Origin: Pseudomonadota bacterium
GTDB taxonomy: Bacteria > Pseudomonadota > Alphaproteobacteria > Rhizobiales > Rhizobiaceae
NCBI GenBank assembly: GCA_023419535.1
Contig: JAEZXX010000121.1
Span: forward strand, 1-54,191
Length of the DNA: 54,191 nt
Direction: 5' to 3'
The position numbers and the translations under genes are program-made. The first letter of the stretch is position 1. The number at the start of each line of letters is the position of its first letter. Below the pieces are notes generated by a model. That model was not told where the DNA came from, made no database searches, and saw nothing but the letters and a program-made list of their open reading frames with translations. Below, in pieces: positions 6,762 through 18,242 of this stretch.

Positions 6762-8537
6762 TCAATCCTCGCCCGCCGCGTCCGCGTTCTCGCTCGACAC
6801 CGCCGCGCCCTCACGGCGTGGATCGACGCCCGCGACGAGCTCGCCGTCGCGGATCAGGATGGCGTGCGTGCCGCTCGTCAGCTCCATCTGGCGCACCTCG
6901 TGGCCGAGCTCGGTCAGCGCCTCGGCGAGACCGGCGGGCACGCGCCCCTCCTCCAGGTCGACCGGACCGCCGAGCGTCGTCACGTGCGGCAGCGACACCG
7001 CCTCCTGCGGGTCGAGGTCCCAGAGGAGCGTGCCGAGGATGGTGCGCGCCACATAGGGAATGATCCGCGCGCCGCCCGGCGAGCCGACGACGAGCACCGG
7101 GTCGCCGCCGCGATCGAGCACGATGGTCGGCGCCATGGAGGAGCGCGGGCGCTTGCCCGGCTCGACGCGGTTGGCGACCGCTCGGCCTTCCTCCTCGGCC
7201 ACGAAGGAGAAGTCGGTCAGCTCGTTGTTGAGGAGGAAGCCGCGCACCATCAGCCGCGAGCCGAACCCGGCCTCGATCGTTGTGGTCAGCGACACCGCGT
7301 TGCCGTCGCGGTCGACGATCGACACGTGACTCGTCGAGGGCAGCTCGAGGCTTCGGTCGGGCGCGCGTAGCTTAGCCTCGCGCCAGGGCGGATTGCCCGC
7401 CACAACCTCCTCGGCGGCGCGGACAGGCGATATGCCTTGCGCGCGGGCCGTCAGATAGGCCGGGTCGAGCAGACCGGCGGTGGGGACGCGCACGAAATCC
7501 TCGTCCGCCATGTAAAGGGCCCGGTCGGCATAGGCGAGGCGCGAGGCCTCGACGAAGAGATGCGTCGCCTCGGCCGACATCGGATCGAGCGAGGCGAGAT
7601 CGAAATGGTCGAGGAGCGCCAGCGTCTGTCCGAGCGTCAGCGCGCCGCTCGACGGCGGCCCCATGCCGCAGACCTCGTAGACCTGGAACGGCGCGCACAC
7701 GGGCTCGCGCACGGCGACGCGGTAGTTCGCCAGATCCTGGGTCTCCAGGAGGCCCGGATTGGCCTCGAAGCCCTGGACCGCCTGCACGATGTCCTCCGCG
7801 ATCTCGCCGGAATAGAAGGCCGAGGCGCCGTCTGCAGCGATCGCGCGGAGCGTCGCGGCATAGTCCGGATTGCGCAAGGTCGAGCCGGCCGCGATCGGCT
7901 GGCCCTCAGGCAGGAAGTAGTCGCGGATCGCGTCCTGGCGCATGTTGTCGCGGTCTCCCGCGACGAGCGAGGCCAGCCGGTCGCCGACCTCGAACCCGTC
8001 TTCGGCGAGGCGGATCGCCGGCTCGAACAGGCGCTCCCAGGGCAGCCGCCCGTGCAAACGATGGGATAGTTCCAGAAGCCGGATCGTGCCCGGCGTGCCG
8101 ACCGAACGCCCCCCGACGACCGCATCGAGGAAGGCGAGCGGCTGCCCGTCCTCTCCGAGGAAGAGGTCGCCGCCGGCGGCCGCCGGCGCGGTCTCGCGTC
8201 CGTCATAGGCGACCATGCGCCCCGACGCGGCGTCGTGGTGGATCAGGAAGGCCCCGCCGCCGATGCCGGAGGACTGCGGCTCGACGAGGCCGAGGACCAG
8301 CTGGGTCGCGATCATCGCGTCGATCGCGCTGCCGCCTTCGCCAAGGATCTCCGCGCCCGCTTCGGCGGCCAACGGATGGGCCGCGACCACCATGTCGCTG
8401 CGGCTGGTGACGGCCTCGCGCGCCTCGAAGCCGGTCGCGGCCTCGGGCTGCGGGCGCTGCGCGTCCTGTGCGAACGCGGTCGGTGCGCCGACCGACAGCG
8501 CCGCGACCGCCGCAAAAAGAACTCCGCCTCGTCTCAT
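6762..8537 (-). CDS. ggt: gamma-glutamyltransferase (periplasmic, autoprocessed)
   Basis: A 591-residue Ntn-hydrolase with a signal peptide (residues 1-23, ending AFA). It transfers or hydrolyses the gamma-glutamyl group of glutathione and related compounds in the periplasm. The autocleavage nucleophile is Thr402 in 'PSTSHVSIVDRDGNAVSLTTT', which becomes the N-terminus of the small subunit; the following 'NNELTDFSF' and 'RPRSSMAPTI' are the conserved substrate-binding segments. Length fits the family (about 580). The ATG at 8537 has a strong ribosome site (GGAGG). It lies in the same direction as rnhB but appears to be a separate unit from the mutase gene upstream, 76 bp away. Confidence 0.95.
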   Translation of the reverse strand: MRRGGVLFAAVAALSVGAPTAFAQDAQRPQPEAATGFEAREAVTSRSDMVVAAHPLAAEAGAEILGEGGSAIDAMIATQLVLGLVEPQSSGIGGGAFLIHHDAASGRMVAYDGRETAPAAAGGDLFLGEDGQPLAFLDAVVGGRSVGTPGTIRLLELSHRLHGRLPWERLFEPAIRLAEDGFEVGDRLASLVAGDRDNMRQDAIRDYFLPEGQPIAAGSTLRNPDYAATLRAIAADGASAFYSGEIAEDIVQAVQGFEANPGLLETQDLANYRVAVREPVCAPFQVYEVCGMGPPSSGALTLGQTLALLDHFDLASLDPMSAEATHLFVEASRLAYADRALYMADEDFVRVPTAGLLDPAYLTARAQGISPVRAAEEVVAGNPPWREAKLRAPDRSLELPSTSHVSIVDRDGNAVSLTTTIEAGFGSRLMVRGFLLNNELTDFSFVAEEEGRAVANRVEPGKRPRSSMAPTIVLDRGGDPVLVVGSPGGARIIPYVARTILGTLLWDLDPQEAVSLPHVTTLGGPVDLEEGRVPAGLAEALTELGHEVRQMELTSGTHAILIRDGELVAGVDPRREGAAVSSENADAAGED

Positions 8538-8613
8538 CGTCCCGTCCCTCCTTCGTTTCGATGGAGGGATCATGGCCGATCGGGCGACTCGCGGCCACCC
8601 TTCGGCGAGACGG

Positions 8614-10038
8614 TCAGGCCGCGCGGCGGGTCTCCCGTGCCGCGATGTCGAGGCCGAGCGCGAGCAGTGTGCGGGCGCGCGCCTCGTCGGACGCCTCGAC
8701 ATAGACGCGCAGCTCCGGCGCGTTGCCCGACGCGCGGAAGTGGACGATCGAGCCCTCCTCCAGGCGGAAGCGCACGCCGTCCAGCGTGTCGCGCTCGGCG
8801 ATCTTGCCCGCCTCGGCAAGGATGTCGTCCGCGAAGCCCGGGTCGTCGGCGAGGCGGTCGAGGAAGGGCCGGCTGGCGGTGGCGGGCACCTCCTTCAGGC
8901 GGTCGGCCAGCGCATGGCCGGCGCCGAGCGAATCGGCAAGCGCGCGCAACGAGATCCCCTTCGCCTTCGCGCCGGCGAGCGCGCAGAGGATCGGCAGCAC
9001 GGCGTCGCGCGTCGGCAGCGCGCCGAGCGTGCCACGCGCCATCGGCGCGTCCGAGCCGAGGAGGACGCCGCCATTGGCCTCGAAGCCGAGGACGCCCGTC
9101 GCGCCGCCCCCGATCTCGCGCTCCATCGCCTCGATGACGAAGGGCGAGCCGACGCGCGTGCGCACGACCCGCTCGGCCACACGCGAGGTCTCGACCGCGC
9201 CGCTCGACGTGACGGGCGTCACGATGGTGCGCGAGCCGAGATAGGCGGCGGTCAGGAGGCCGAGAACGTCGCCGCGCAGGACATGGCCGGCACCATCGGC
9301 GAGAAGCGGGCGGTCGGCGTCGCCGTCGGTGGAAACGATGGCGAAGAAGCGCCCCTCGCCCGCCCAGTCCGAGATCAGCGCCAGATCCTCGGGCCGGTGC
9401 GCCTCGGTGTCCACCGGCACGAAGCGGTCCGCACGCCCCAGCGCCACGACATCGGCGCCGAGGCCGGTGAGGATTTCGGGCAGGAGATCGCGGGCGACCG
9501 AGCTCTGCTGGTAGACGCCGACGGTCAGGCCCTGAAGCGCGTCAGGGGCGAAGGCGCCGAGATAACGGTCGCGATAGGCGGCGAGCGTTGTCTCTGAGAT
9601 GTCCTCTACATTCGCCGCGGCGTCATCGAAGCCCCCCTCGCCTAGCGCCTCGAAGGCCGCGCGGATCGGCGCCTCGTCGGCCTTGGTGATCTCGCCGGGC
9701 GCATAGAATTTCAGCCCGTTCCGGTCGTCGGGGATGTGGCTGCCGGTCACCATCACCGCGGCCGCGTTTCGGCGCTGGGCCTCCAGGGCGAGAGCCGGAG
9801 TGGGAAGCGCGCCGCAGTCGATCGCGGCCCAGCCGCGCGCCTCTGCCGCCGCCGCGCAGTCGGCTGCGATGGCGGGGCTGGAGGAGCGCAGGTCGCGCCC
9901 GATCAGGAGCACGCGCTCGACGGAGCCGTCCTCATCCAGATGATCGATGAACGCCGCGGTCCAGCTACGCGCCGGCTCGCCGACGAGATCCGTCACGAGC
10001 CCGCGCAGACCGCTGGTTCCAAAGCTCAGGCTCGTCAT
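8614..10038 (-). CDS. phosphohexomutase (phosphomannomutase/phosphoglucomutase family)
   Basis: A 474-residue alpha-D-phosphohexomutase with four domains in order. The phosphoserine loop is 'VTGSHIPDDRNG' (Ser100), the metal loop 'TDGDADRP' (Asp238, Asp240, Asp242), and the C-terminal phosphate-binding loop 'RASGNAPELRVY'. The sugar-specificity loop reads 'GFEANGG' rather than the GEQSGH of GlmM or the GEMSGH of classic PMM, so I do not assign mannose or glucose. It would interconvert hexose 1- and 6-phosphates for envelope polysaccharide or nucleotide-sugar synthesis. The ATG at 10038 (MTSLSFGTSGLRG) is used because the family begins just before FGTSG. Confidence 0.92.
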   Translation of the reverse strand: MTSLSFGTSGLRGLVTDLVGEPARSWTAAFIDHLDEDGSVERVLLIGRDLRSSSPAIAADCAAAAEARGWAAIDCGALPTPALALEAQRRNAAAVMVTGSHIPDDRNGLKFYAPGEITKADEAPIRAAFEALGEGGFDDAAANVEDISETTLAAYRDRYLGAFAPDALQGLTVGVYQQSSVARDLLPEILTGLGADVVALGRADRFVPVDTEAHRPEDLALISDWAGEGRFFAIVSTDGDADRPLLADGAGHVLRGDVLGLLTAAYLGSRTIVTPVTSSGAVETSRVAERVVRTRVGSPFVIEAMEREIGGGATGVLGFEANGGVLLGSDAPMARGTLGALPTRDAVLPILCALAGAKAKGISLRALADSLGAGHALADRLKEVPATASRPFLDRLADDPGFADDILAEAGKIAERDTLDGVRFRLEEGSIVHFRASGNAPELRVYVEASDEARARTLLALGLDIAARETRRAA

Positions 10039-10142
10039 GGCGCGCATCCGTCAGAAAGGTCGAAGGCCGGAGGGAAGGCGCTTGACCTTCTCCCGTCTGC
10101 CCTGCCTCTACAGGATGGAGCGCGAGACCGGAACCGGCCTTG

Positions 10143-11570
10143 TCAGACGCCGGCCGGCCGCGGCTGGATGGGCGCCTTCACGCCGGCCGGGATCGGGCTC
10201 TCGTAGGGCGTGCGCGTGGTACGGGCGCGGTGGTCGACCTTGGCGCTCTCCAAGAGATCGGGGTCGGCGAGGAGATCGACCGCCGTTCCGGCCATCACCT
10301 TCGCCGCATAGACGAGACCCTTGTGCGCCGGGCCCGACTTGCCCTGGGCCGTGATCTGCCAGGAGTGCCCCGGCGTGCCGATCGCGTGGGTGGCGACCCG
10401 CGCCTGCACGGTCGGCACCGCCCAGGAGACGTCGCCGACGTCGGTCGAGCCGATCATCGCCTCTCCCTCCGCCTCCAGCGGCACGATGAAGTCGCAGAGC
10501 GGGGTGTTCTGGCGGATGTCCGCGCCGGAGCGGGCGTAGTCGCTGGCGATGTCCTCGTCCGACAGGGTTCCCTGGATCACGCGCGCATAGTCGCGGTCGG
10601 CCTCGTCGAACTCCACCGGCCCGAGGCGCTGCATGTTGGCGAACATCGCCTCCTCCATCGGCGTGTTGCCGAGGAGGTTGGAGACGGCCGAGAGCACCCG
10701 CACCTCCACCTCGGTCTCCGTCATCATCGCGGCGCCCTTGGCGACCTTGATGACGCGTTCGTTCAGCGCCTTCATCCCGTGGATGTCGCGCGAGCGGATG
10801 GCGTAGCGCACCGTCGCCTTCGCCTGGACGACGTTCGGCGCGATACCGCCCGAATCGATCATGGCGTAGTGGATGCGGCTGTCCTGCGGCACGTGCTCGC
10901 GCAGATAGTTCACGCCGACATTCATCAGCTCGACGCCGTCCAGCGCCGAGCGCCCGAGATGGGGCGCGGCGGCCGCGTGGCTGGCGCGGCCCTTGAAGGT
11001 GAAGTCGATGCGCGTGTTGGCGAGCGAGCGCGCGTCGTCGACGCGGGTGATCGCCGCCGGGTGCCAGGTGATCGCGGCGTCGACGTCGTCGAACAGTCCG
11101 TCGCGCACCATGAAGGCCTTGGCGGCGCCGCCCTCCTCGGCCGGGCAGCCGTAGTAGCGCACGGTGCCGGGCAGGCCGTTCTCCTCCAGATACTTCTTGT
11201 AGGCGGTGGCGGCGAGGAGCGCGGCCGAGCCCAGCATGTTGTGGCCGCAGCCATGGCCGTAGCCGTTGCCCGGCAGCGGCTTGTGCTCGGCCGCCCCCGC
11301 CTCCTGGCTGAGGCCCGGCAGGGCGTCGTATTCGCCGAGGAAGGCGATCACCGGACCGCCGCTGCCCGCCTCACCGATCACCGCCGTCGGGATGCCGGCC
11401 GGCTCGTCGGTGATCGAGAAGCCTTCCTGTTCCAGCATCGCCCGATGCTCGGCGACGGAGCGATATTCGGTGTAGGCGATCTCGGGCATGCCCCAGATCC
11501 TGTCCGACAGCGCGAGATAGTCCGCGCGGCGGTCCTCCACGAGGTCCCAGATGCGGGCGGTGTTCTGCAT
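10143..11570 (-). CDS. M20 amidohydrolase, AbgB-like (p-aminobenzoyl-glutamate hydrolase subunit B family)
   Basis: A 475-residue zinc amidohydrolase matching E. coli AbgB over its full length: 'IAFLGEYDALPGLSQEAG', 'GNGYGHGCGHNMLG', 'YYGCPAEEGGAAKAFMVRDGLFDDVDAAITWHP', 'TDVGDVSW' and 'GTPGHSWQ'. Metal and catalytic residues include Asp82, His106, His110 and Glu145-Glu146. AbgB works with AbgA to split p-aminobenzoyl-glutamate, but no abgA gene accompanies it here. It is the last gene of a peptide-type ABC importer operon, 36 bp after the dppF-like gene. It is therefore likely to hydrolyse the imported amide or dipeptide in the cytoplasm. Confidence 0.9.
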   Translation of the reverse strand: MQNTARIWDLVEDRRADYLALSDRIWGMPEIAYTEYRSVAEHRAMLEQEGFSITDEPAGIPTAVIGEAGSGGPVIAFLGEYDALPGLSQEAGAAEHKPLPGNGYGHGCGHNMLGSAALLAATAYKKYLEENGLPGTVRYYGCPAEEGGAAKAFMVRDGLFDDVDAAITWHPAAITRVDDARSLANTRIDFTFKGRASHAAAAPHLGRSALDGVELMNVGVNYLREHVPQDSRIHYAMIDSGGIAPNVVQAKATVRYAIRSRDIHGMKALNERVIKVAKGAAMMTETEVEVRVLSAVSNLLGNTPMEEAMFANMQRLGPVEFDEADRDYARVIQGTLSDEDIASDYARSGADIRQNTPLCDFIVPLEAEGEAMIGSTDVGDVSWAVPTVQARVATHAIGTPGHSWQITAQGKSGPAHKGLVYAAKVMAGTAVDLLADPDLLESAKVDHRARTTRTPYESPIPAGVKAPIQPRPAGV

Positions 11571-11606
11571 GTCGGTCTCCTTGATGCGTATGCGAATGGA
11601 ATGGGT

Positions 11607-13584
<1,978 letters not shown>

Positions 13585-13588
<4 letters not shown>

Positions 13589-14499
13589 CGCTGGAGCCTC
13601 GGGTTGAGGACGTCGCGCAGGCGGTCGCCCATGAGGTTGATGGCGACGATGGTCGTCAGAAGGGCGATGCCGGGGAAGACGGAGACCCAGTAGCGGCCCG
13701 ACAGGAGGTAGTCGTAGCCGTTGGCGATCAGGAGCCCGAGCGAAGGCTGCGTGACGGGCACGCCGACGCCGAGGAAGGACAGCGTCGCCTCCAGCGCGAT
13801 GGCGTTGGCGATCTGGACGGTGGCGACGACGATCAGCGGCGGCACGCAGTTCGGCAGAAGGTGCCGGAACATGATGCGCCGATGCGAGAGCGCCAGGCAC
13901 CGCGCCGCCTGGATATAGTCCTTGCGCGTCTCGACCAGCGCCGAGGAGCGGACGGTGCGCGCGTAGTACGCCCACTGGACGATGACGAGCGCGACGATCA
14001 CCATGCCGATGCCGCGCCCGAAGAGCGCGAGCAGGATCAAGGCGATGAGGATCGAGGGAAAGGACAGCTGCAGGTCGACCACCCGCATGATCGCGCTTTC
14101 GAGCTTCCCGCCGAAATAGGCCGCCGCCGTACCCGCCGCGACGCCGATCGTGATGGCGAAGAAGAGGGAGACGAAGGCGACGATCAGCGAGATGCGCAGC
14201 CCGTAGAAGATCGCAGACAGCATGTCGCGGCCCTGCGGGTCGGTGCCGAGCCAGTAGGTCATGCCGGAGAAGCTGGTCTCGCCGGGCGGCAGGCCGCCGT
14301 CGAGAATGTCGAGCGAGCGCAGATCGTAGGGGTTCTGCGGCATGATCCACGGCGACGCGAAGGCGAGCACCGCGATCGCGACGAAGACGATTAGCCCGAG
14401 GACGGCGAGCCTGTCGGCGAAGAAGCCGCGCACGAGACGCCGGAACGGCGTGTCCCGCTTTTGCGGGGCGGCGGGGGCGGGGGCGGTCGCCTCGCTCAT
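13585..14499 (-). CDS. dppC: peptide ABC transporter permease, DppC-like
   Basis: A 304-residue inner-membrane permease. A cytoplasmic N-terminus rich in Ala/Pro precedes six predicted membrane segments, with 'LGTDPQGRDMLSAIFYGLRISL' (the conserved DppC/OppC entry) and the EAA-loop motif around 'RCLALSHRRIMFRHLLPN'. The C-terminal 'NLMGDRLRDVLNPRL' is the family hallmark. Both ends overlap neighbouring genes by 4 bases. Confidence 0.93.
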
Positions 14500-15473
14500 G
14501 CCGCGTCTCCCGCAAGGCGGACCTTCGGGTCGAGGAAGGAGTAGAGGACGTCGACGACGAGGTTGATCGTGATGATGATGACCACCGTCAGCATGAGGTA
14601 GGCGACGATCACGGGGCGATCGAGGAGATTGATCGAATCGATCAGGAGCTTGCCCATTCCGGGCCAGGCGAAGACCGTCTCGGTGACGACCGCGAAGGCG
14701 ACCATGGAGCCGAGTTCGAGACCGAGGATCGTCACCACCGGGATCATGATGTTCTTCAGGATGTGGACGAGCACGATGCGCCGCGGCGAGATGCCCTTGG
14801 CGCGCGCGAACTTCACGTAGTCCTGCAGCGCCACCTCACGCGTGTTGGCCCGCGCCAGCCGGATCACCAGCGCCATCTTGAAGAGCGCGAGGTTGAGAGC
14901 GGGAAGCAGGAGATGGCTCCAGCCGTCCGCGGTGAGGAACGAGACGCGCAGGCCGAACACGTCCACCGTCTCGCCGCGCCCGCCCGCCGGAAGCCAGCCG
15001 AGGAGGACCGCGAAGACGAGGATGAGGATCAGGCCCTGCCAGAAGTTCGGCAGGGAGAAGCCGAGGATCGAGCCGGCCATGACCGAGCGGCCGCCGATCG
15101 AGTCCGGCTTCAGCCCGGCATAGACGCCGAGCGGGACGCCGAGGAAGACGGCGAGGAACAGAGCGACGAAGGCGAGCTCCATCGTCGCCGGCAGCCGCTC
15201 CAGGATGATCTCGACCGCCGGCCTCCCGTAGACGAAGGAGGTGCCGAGGTCGCCCTGCAGGGCGTTTCCGACGAAGGTCAGGTACTGCTGCCAGAGCGGC
15301 CGGTCGAGGCCGAGCCGGGCAATGGTCGCGGCACGCTCGGCCTGCGTCGCGTCGGGCGCGACGAGCACCTCGATCGGGTTGCCGATCGCATAGACGCCGA
15401 GGAAGACCAGAGTCCCCATGACCGCGATGGCGATCAGGCTCTGGCCGAGCCGGCGGATGAGGTAGACGAGCAT
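14496..15473 (-). CDS. dppB: peptide ABC transporter permease, DppB-like
   Basis: A 325-residue permease starting 'MLVYLIRRLGQSL', the typical OppB/DppB N-terminus with the first membrane helix. It continues with 'LGLDRPLWQQYLTFVGNALQGDLGTSF', the EAA loop 'FARAKGISPRRIVLVHILKN' and the C-terminal 'NLVVDVLYSFLDPKVRL'. Six membrane helices are evident. It pairs with the DppC-like subunit to form the channel. A hairpin at 15500-15519 separates it from the binding-protein gene. Confidence 0.93.
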   Translation of the reverse strand: MLVYLIRRLGQSLIAIAVMGTLVFLGVYAIGNPIEVLVAPDATQAERAATIARLGLDRPLWQQYLTFVGNALQGDLGTSFVYGRPAVEIILERLPATMELAFVALFLAVFLGVPLGVYAGLKPDSIGGRSVMAGSILGFSLPNFWQGLILILVFAVLLGWLPAGGRGETVDVFGLRVSFLTADGWSHLLLPALNLALFKMALVIRLARANTREVALQDYVKFARAKGISPRRIVLVHILKNIMIPVVTILGLELGSMVAFAVVTETVFAWPGMGKLLIDSINLLDRPVIVAYLMLTVVIIITINLVVDVLYSFLDPKVRLAGDAA

Positions 15474-15499
15474 CGAGACTTCACGCTCCGGCGAGGGAC

Positions 15500-15519
15500 G
15501 AGGGCGGCGGACCGCCCTC
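15500..15519 (-). other. intercistronic hairpin between binding-protein and permease genes
   Basis: Perfect 8-bp arms GAGGGCGG/CCGCCCTC with loop CGGA, in the 69-bp gap after the binding-protein stop. No U-tract follows on the minus strand. The position is classic for ABC operons, where a stem raises binding-protein transcript over permease transcript; that effect is inferred. Confidence 0.5.
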
Positions 15520-15542
15520 CCCGATCATTGTCGCTGGACGGC

Positions 15543-17159
15543 CTACTGGGCGCCTTCGGCCCGCTTGACGGCATAGGCCAGCGTGTACTGGTCGACGCGC
15601 GGCACGTAGGTGACGTTCGGCGACATCGCCCAGGCCGACCGCTCGTAATGCAGCGGGATGATGCCGTAATCGTCGAGAACCAGCGTCTCGGCGTCCTGCA
15701 GGAGCTGCGAGCGTTCCTCGTCGTCGATGGTCACCATCGCCCGGGCGAGGATCTCGTCCATCTCGGGGTTGGAGTAGCGCCCCGCGTTCGTCACGCCCAT
15801 GCCGGCGTCCGGATCGTAGGTCGCGACCAGCGAGCGCAGCGGCGAGGACATCTCGCCCGACGCCGCACCCCAGCCCGCCAGGAACATCGGGAACTCCAGG
15901 GCATTACGGCGCGAGAAGAACTGACTGGCCGTCGAGGCGTCGACGTTCACCTCGATGCCGACTCGTGCCAGCATCTGGGCGACGGCCTGCGCCACCTGCT
16001 CGTCGTTGATGTAGCGGTCGTTCGGCGTGCCGAGCGTGATGCCGAAGCCGTCCGGATAGCCGGCCTCGGCCAGAAGCGCCTGGGCCCGTTCGGCGTCGAA
16101 GGCGTCGGCCTCGCGGCCCGAAGTGCCGAACATCGGCGGCGGCAGCAGCTCGCCGGCCGCTTCCGCATAGCCGCCCATAATGCGTTCGACGATCGCCTCG
16201 CGGTTCACGGCGAGCGAGATCGCCTCGCGGACGCGCGGGTCCATCAGCGGGTTCTGCCCGTCCGTCCCAGTGATGGACGGCGCCTCCTCCTGCTGGAACA
16301 GCGCCAGATAGATGATGCGGTTCGACAGGCTGTCGACGACCGAGAAGCCGGACTGCTCCAGGCGCGGAAGATCCTGGATCGGGGGCGATTCGATGAGATC
16401 GACGTCGCCCGACAGGAGCGCGGCCACGCGCGGGCCGGCGCTGGAGATCGGACGCAGGATCACCTGTTCCCAATCGGGCGCATCGCCCCAGTAGTCGTCA
16501 TTGCGGTTCAGGACGACCTGGGCGCCGCGCGTGTATTCGCCGAGCGTATAGGGCCCGGTGCCCGAGGCGACCGCCGGATCGTTGAACGCGGCCTGCTGCG
16601 GAACCTCGCCGAGACCCTCGCAGGTGTTGTCCGGCCCGAAGGTGACGGTTCCCTCCGCGCCCGCCGCGCTTGCCGACAGGATCGCCCAGGTGGAGCTCTC
16701 CACCGGAAGCAGCGGGTTCGGCCCGTCGGTCTCGATGATCAGCGTGTGGTCGTCCTCGGCCGTCATCGCGGTGATCGAGGAGGTGTAGAGGCTGAAGGAG
16801 GACGGCGAGTTCTCCACCAGCGGGATGCGGCAGACGCTGTAGATCACGTCCCGGGCCGTGAAGGGCGAGCCGTCGTGGAAGGTGACGCCCTCGCGCAGCG
16901 TGTAGCGCCAGGTCGTGTCGTTCACGGCCTCCCACTCGGTGGCGAGCTGCGGCTCCAGCGCCTGCGTCGGGTCCTGCTGGATGAGCGATTCGAAGACGTT
17001 CTGGCGAATCTGGGTGTTGGTCGCGAGATTGTGAAACTGCGGGTCCATCGAGGTCGGCTCGGAGGCCAGGCCGATCCGCAGGGTCTGCGCCTCCGCAGAT
17101 GCGGCCAGCGCCCCGAAGGCGATCAGGCCAGCGGCCAGGCTCGTCGTATGTCTCATCAT
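15543..17159 (-). CDS. dppA: peptide/amide ABC transporter substrate-binding protein (family 5)
   Basis: A 538-residue solute-binding protein of the Dpp/Opp/NikA family. The signal peptide ends near residue 24 (SAEA), followed by 'LRIGLASEPTSMDPQFHNLATN', the conserved SBP_bac_5 N-terminus. Other family landmarks are 'GVTFHDGSPFTARDVIYS', 'GTGPYTLGEYTRG' and 'DPRVREAISLAVNREAIV'. AGGAA lies 8 bases before the first of two adjacent ATGs. It delivers ligand to the DppBCDF-like importer. The substrate may be a peptide or an acylated amino acid, given the two M20 hydrolases that flank the system. The LysR-type inverted repeat lies 62 bp upstream. Confidence 0.93.
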   Translation of the reverse strand: MMRHTTSLAAGLIAFGALAASAEAQTLRIGLASEPTSMDPQFHNLATNTQIRQNVFESLIQQDPTQALEPQLATEWEAVNDTTWRYTLREGVTFHDGSPFTARDVIYSVCRIPLVENSPSSFSLYTSSITAMTAEDDHTLIIETDGPNPLLPVESSTWAILSASAAGAEGTVTFGPDNTCEGLGEVPQQAAFNDPAVASGTGPYTLGEYTRGAQVVLNRNDDYWGDAPDWEQVILRPISSAGPRVAALLSGDVDLIESPPIQDLPRLEQSGFSVVDSLSNRIIYLALFQQEEAPSITGTDGQNPLMDPRVREAISLAVNREAIVERIMGGYAEAAGELLPPPMFGTSGREADAFDAERAQALLAEAGYPDGFGITLGTPNDRYINDEQVAQAVAQMLARVGIEVNVDASTASQFFSRRNALEFPMFLAGWGAASGEMSSPLRSLVATYDPDAGMGVTNAGRYSNPEMDEILARAMVTIDDEERSQLLQDAETLVLDDYGIIPLHYERSAWAMSPNVTYVPRVDQYTLAYAVKRAEGAQ

Positions 17160-17220
17160 CGTCGCGTTTCCTGAACTTGGCTAAACCGGCCGTGCGGCGC
17201 GATTGGCAGGGACGCTATTA

Positions 17221-17238
17221 TGCGTTATGCGAAACGCA
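17221..17238. promoter_or_regulatory. LysR-type operator (perfect inverted repeat)
   Basis: TGCGTT-N6-AACGCA is a perfect dyad containing the T-N11-A core typical of LysR boxes. It sits between the divergent binding-protein operon (start 17159) and the LysR gene. It probably serves both autorepression and activation of the importer operon. One possible lysR start codon (17220) would overlap it. Confidence 0.65.
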
Positions 17239-17258
17239 AAGCAGAAAATTCATGCACG

Positions 17259-18242
17259 ATGCTTATAGACGAGGCACGGATTTCGACTGATCCTTCCGAA
17301 GACCGGACGCCCGCGGCGCGGCGCTCGGCGGTCACCCTGCGCGAGCTCGAGGTCTTTCAGGCCCTCGTCGAGACCGGCACCGCGACGAACGCGGCACGCC
17401 GCCTCGGCCTCTCGCAGCCGGCCGTCAGCCGCGCCATCGCCCAGCTCGAAGCGCAGCTCGGCCGTGTTCTGTTCGAGCGCGTGGGCGGTCGCCTCTCGCC
17501 CACCGCCCATGCCCTCTCGATCGCCGCCGAGACCGGCCCGCTGTTCGGCGCGCTCGGCCGCATCACCCGGATCACCGAGGAGCGTCCGGCCGGTCATCAG
17601 GGGGAATTGACAATCGCCGCCTCCCCGACCATCGCCCACCGCTTCCTGCCGCCCTTCGTCGCGGTCTTCGCCAAGGCCAATCCGGGCCTCGACATCCGCT
17701 TCGAGATCGTTTCGGGCGACGTCCTGGTGACGGGCGTCGCCGAATCGCGCTTCGACGTCGCGCTCAGCGACAGCGCCATCCATCACGAGGGCGTGCGCAG
17801 CGAGGTGCTGCTGGAGACGAACGCGATCTGTGTCATGCCCGCGCAGCACCGGCTGGCGGCCCGTCCTGCGATCGGGCCCCAGGATCTCGGCTCCGAGCCC
17901 TTCGTCGCCCTCACGCGCCGGCACTCCGGGCGCGCCGCCGTCGACCGCATCTTCGACCAGGCCGGCGTCCGGCCCCGGATCGTCATCGAGGCCGCGACGG
18001 TCATCTCGGCGCTGGAATTCGTGCGCCACGGCCTGGGGATCGCGATCCTCAATCCGATGGCGATCCAGCGCTCGCTCGATTCCACGCTCGCCGCCCGGCC
18101 TTTCGAGCCCGCCGTTCCCTACCGCGCCTCCTTTCTCCTCCCCGCCAGCCGCCCCTGCCCGCCCGCCGTCGCGGATTTCATGGCGCTGGTCTCGACCGGC
18201 GTCGGCGACGCCGTCCACGCCTTCCAAAGGACCTTTCCATGA
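17259..18242 (+). CDS. LysR family transcriptional regulator
   Basis: A 327-residue regulator from ATG 17259. The N-terminal helix-turn-helix spans about residues 27-85 ('LRELEVFQALVETGTATNAARRLGLSQPAVSRAIAQLEAQLGRVLFERVGGRLSPT' in two parts of the usual motif), followed by a LysR substrate domain with 'GELTIAASPTIAHRFLPPF' and 'VRHGLGIAILNP'. The start is uncertain: ATG 17220 has a better ribosome site (AGGGA, 7 bases) but runs through a perfect LysR box, and either start leaves an unusual leader before the HTH. It is divergent from the Dpp-like operon and overlaps the ArgE-like gene by 4 bases. It therefore likely controls both flanks in response to the transported compound. Confidence 0.9.
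   Translation: MLIDEARISTDPSEDRTPAARRSAVTLRELEVFQALVETGTATNAARRLGLSQPAVSRAIAQLEAQLGRVLFERVGGRLSPTAHALSIAAETGPLFGALGRITRITEERPAGHQGELTIAASPTIAHRFLPPFVAVFAKANPGLDIRFEIVSGDVLVTGVAESRFDVALSDSAIHHEGVRSEVLLETNAICVMPAQHRLAARPAIGPQDLGSEPFVALTRRHSGRAAVDRIFDQAGVRPRIVIEAATVISALEFVRHGLGIAILNPMAIQRSLDSTLAARPFEPAVPYRASFLLPASRPCPPAVADFMALVSTGVGDAVHAFQRTFP

Noticed and set aside
15500..15519. Terminator separating the binding-protein gene from the permeases
   Set aside because: The stem has no following T-run on the transcribed strand, and the permease genes have no separate promoter I can see, so partial attenuation or mRNA protection is more likely.
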